From: Candidatus Epulonipiscium viviparus
Lineage (GTDB): Bacteria > Bacillota > Clostridia > Lachnospirales > Cellulosilyticaceae
NCBI RefSeq assembly: GCF_030708075.1
Contig: NZ_CP117982.1
Span: 2,373,302 to 2,437,301 of the forward strand
Direction of reading: 5' to 3'
Length of the DNA: 64,000 nucleotides
This document shows, piece after piece, positions 62,489-64,000 of the stretch. Positions within the stretch are counted from its first letter, which is position 1. Each line of letters begins with the position of its first letter. Both the position numbers and the translations under genes were made by a program. The notes beneath the pieces are model-generated. The model saw only the letters and a program-made list of their open reading frames with translations. It ran no database searches and was not told where the DNA came from.

Positions 62489-63913
62489 CTATTTTTGTGA
62501 TGAAGTCTTTTTATTAAAGGCAATATAGGCCAATGCAGCTGCGGCAATTCCGATGGCTACTCCGGCGAGTTCGGCAATTTTGATGCTTCCAAAAACTGAA
62601 GTGGCGATAGCTCCAAAGCCTTCTGGTGCAACTAAAATATAGCAGGTAACAACTACAGTCATAAACATAGCTGGAATAACTGCAATGAAAAAGTTTGAGC
62701 CCTGCTTTTTTAGAAACGCGGCTGCGGTCCATAGTGCGATACAAGCAAGAGTTTGGTTTGCCCAGCTAAAGTATCGCCAGATTATATTGAAGTCGATGAA
62801 TAACAATGAAACTGCAATAATAAAGATTGGGATAACAATAATATATCTGTTGCGAGATTTTGTTTGATCGATTTTGAACGCATCGGCAATGGTTAGGCGC
62901 AAAGCTCGAAATGCCGTATCTCCAGAAGTGATGGGGCAAGCAACTACACCAAGTACCGCAAGCACCATGCCTACATTGCCCATAAGACCTTGTGAAACTG
63001 TATTTACAACAACTGCCGCAGGACCAGTTTCGGAAAGCCCCTGTAAACTGCCAAAGAAAGTCATAGCAGCAGCAGCCCAAATTAATGCAATAATGCCCTC
63101 CGAAATCATAGCACCATAAAATACGCGGCGACCATCTCTTTCGTTTTTGATACATCGGGCCATCATAGGAGATTGAGTTGCATGAAAACCGGAGATCGCA
63201 CCACAGGCAATAGAGATAAATAAGTATGGAAATATAGATTGATCGTTTACGTGAGGATTTGAAAAACTAAACTCAGGGATATCCATAAACATTCCGTTAG
63301 CGATCATGCCGCCCAAGATTCCAGCAGCCATAACGAATAGAGCAATGCCGAAGATAGGGTAAATTTTGCCAATAATTTTATCGATAGGCAATACCGTTGC
63401 GACTATGTAGTATACCATGATGATTGCAACGAAGATCCATCTATTTTGGTTGGTTAAGTCGGCAAGCAAATCTGCTGGAGAAGAGACGAATACAACACCA
63501 ACAAGAAGAAGTAAGATGCATGAAAAAATAGCCATCAGCCTTCTCATGCCAGTGCCTAAGTTATCTCCCACAAGAACAGAAACTGAAGCGCCGTCGGATC
63601 GAAGAGACATCATTCCGATCATAAAATCGTGTACGGCACCTGCAAAGATGCATCCAAAAACAATCCATAAAAACGCATTAGGTCCCCACATAGCTCCTGC
63701 GATGGCGCCAAAAATTGGTCCAGTGCCTGCAATGTTTAGAAATTGAATTAAGAATGCTTTCCAGGTTGGAAGTTCAACATAGTCTAAGCCGTCGCTTTTT
63801 TTGATTGCAGGAACAGCTCGATCGGGATCAATGCGAAAGATTTTTTCTGATATTTTGCCGTAGATAAAGTAGCCTGCAATTAGTAAAATTAATGAAACAA
63901 TAAATGTAATCAT
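62489..63913 (-). CDS. cstA: CstA-family carbon starvation / pyruvate-peptide transporter
   Basis: 474 residues from the ATG at 63913 (AAAAAAGGAGGGTGTTAAC before it). About twelve to thirteen membrane helices; conserved segments DGLDYVELPTWKAFLIQFLN, GTGPIFGAIAGAMWGPNAFL, GAVHDFMIGMMSLR, GFHATQSPMMARC and SGDTAFRALRLTIAD are those of CstA. The family imports peptides or pyruvate, induced on carbon starvation. It is a short clostridial form lacking the C-terminal extension of the enterobacterial protein. A TATAAT-like -10 box lies at about 63939-63944; no good -35 is seen. Confidence 0.94.
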   Translation of the reverse strand: MITFIVSLILLIAGYFIYGKISEKIFRIDPDRAVPAIKKSDGLDYVELPTWKAFLIQFLNIAGTGPIFGAIAGAMWGPNAFLWIVFGCIFAGAVHDFMIGMMSLRSDGASVSVLVGDNLGTGMRRLMAIFSCILLLLVGVVFVSSPADLLADLTNQNRWIFVAIIMVYYIVATVLPIDKIIGKIYPIFGIALFVMAAGILGGMIANGMFMDIPEFSFSNPHVNDQSIFPYLFISIACGAISGFHATQSPMMARCIKNERDGRRVFYGAMISEGIIALIWAAAAMTFFGSLQGLSETGPAAVVVNTVSQGLMGNVGMVLAVLGVVACPITSGDTAFRALRLTIADAFKIDQTKSRNRYIIVIPIFIIAVSLLFIDFNIIWRYFSWANQTLACIALWTAAAFLKKQGSNFFIAVIPAMFMTVVVTCYILVAPEGFGAIATSVFGSIKIAELAGVAIGIAAAALAYIAFNKKTSSQK

Positions 63914-64000
63914 GTTAACACCCTCCTTTTTTATATAAAGAATTATACACCATATGAAATAATTGTGCATTAATTTTGCAGCAAAAGAAAAAGAACATGG

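Overview
The window reads as the chromosome of an AT-rich, spore-forming Firmicute of the class Clostridia. Evidence seen directly: the sporulation protease gene yabG next to a SipL-like SPOCS gene, a Firmicutes-type 16S rRNA 3' end, type III glutamine synthetase, an ammonium transporter fused to PII, HisZ/short-HisG, and strong AGGAGG ribosome-binding sites. Three tandem secreted GH50 agarases point to a host or habitat rich in red algae. An Epulopiscium-like or other Lachnospirales gut symbiont of algae-eating fish would fit, but that is inference.

Layout. 1-1.3 kb: a Gfo/Idh/MocA oxidoreductase (cut by the window edge) and a ThuA-like gene. 1.3-7.6 kb: a disturbed, repeat-rich stretch with a 16S rRNA 3' fragment that abruptly replaces the end of a sipL-like gene, a 54-bp repeat array, yabG, a repeat-protein gene broken by an exact 65-bp duplication, and about 25 copies of a 60-bp minisatellite. 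7.6-11.8 kb: CdaR-type regulator, FtsE, FtsX and a secreted coiled-coil M23 peptidase (divisome-controlled wall hydrolysis). 11.9-14.8 kb: an AEC transporter and glmS. 14.8-23 kb: the agarase operon with a clear promoter. 23-30.8 kb: GNAT-like protein, galE, a lipoprotein, a queuosine-precursor module under a preQ1 riboswitch (radical SAM enzyme + YhhQ-type transporter), a UroD-like protein, a HAD phosphatase and nadE. 30.8-34.7 kb: nitrogen assimilation (Amt-PII fusion, GlnN).

35-43 kb holds the most unusual locus: one seven-gene operon encoding a soluble degenerate-motif protein kinase with zinc ribbon, a vWA protein, three cytosolic BspA-type leucine-rich-repeat proteins sharing a helical N-terminal domain, and two PP2C phosphatases with coiled-coil tails. 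It has the parts of the known kinase/PP2C/TerY-like vWA triads, but with expanded LRR and phosphatase members.

43-47.3 kb: feoA-feoB-Cys-rich protein behind a consensus promoter with a DtxR/IdeR-like operator, an oxidoreductase, and a YdjM-like membrane protein. 47.6-48.7 kb: rpsF-ssb-rpsR. 48.9-56.4 kb: a complete histidine operon hisZGDCBHAF(IE), in which hisB carries an in-frame 54-codon tandem duplication. 56.4-64 kb: queG, AI-2E-family transporter, pepD, threonine aldolase, uridine phosphorylase, an MnmM-like methyltransferase and cstA.

A recurring theme is short tandem duplication (12, 54, 60, 65, 112 and 162 bp units), twice inside otherwise ordinary genes. Either this genome tolerates or generates such duplications often, or some are assembly or amplification artefacts; the two silent differences between the hisB copies argue that at least that one is real.
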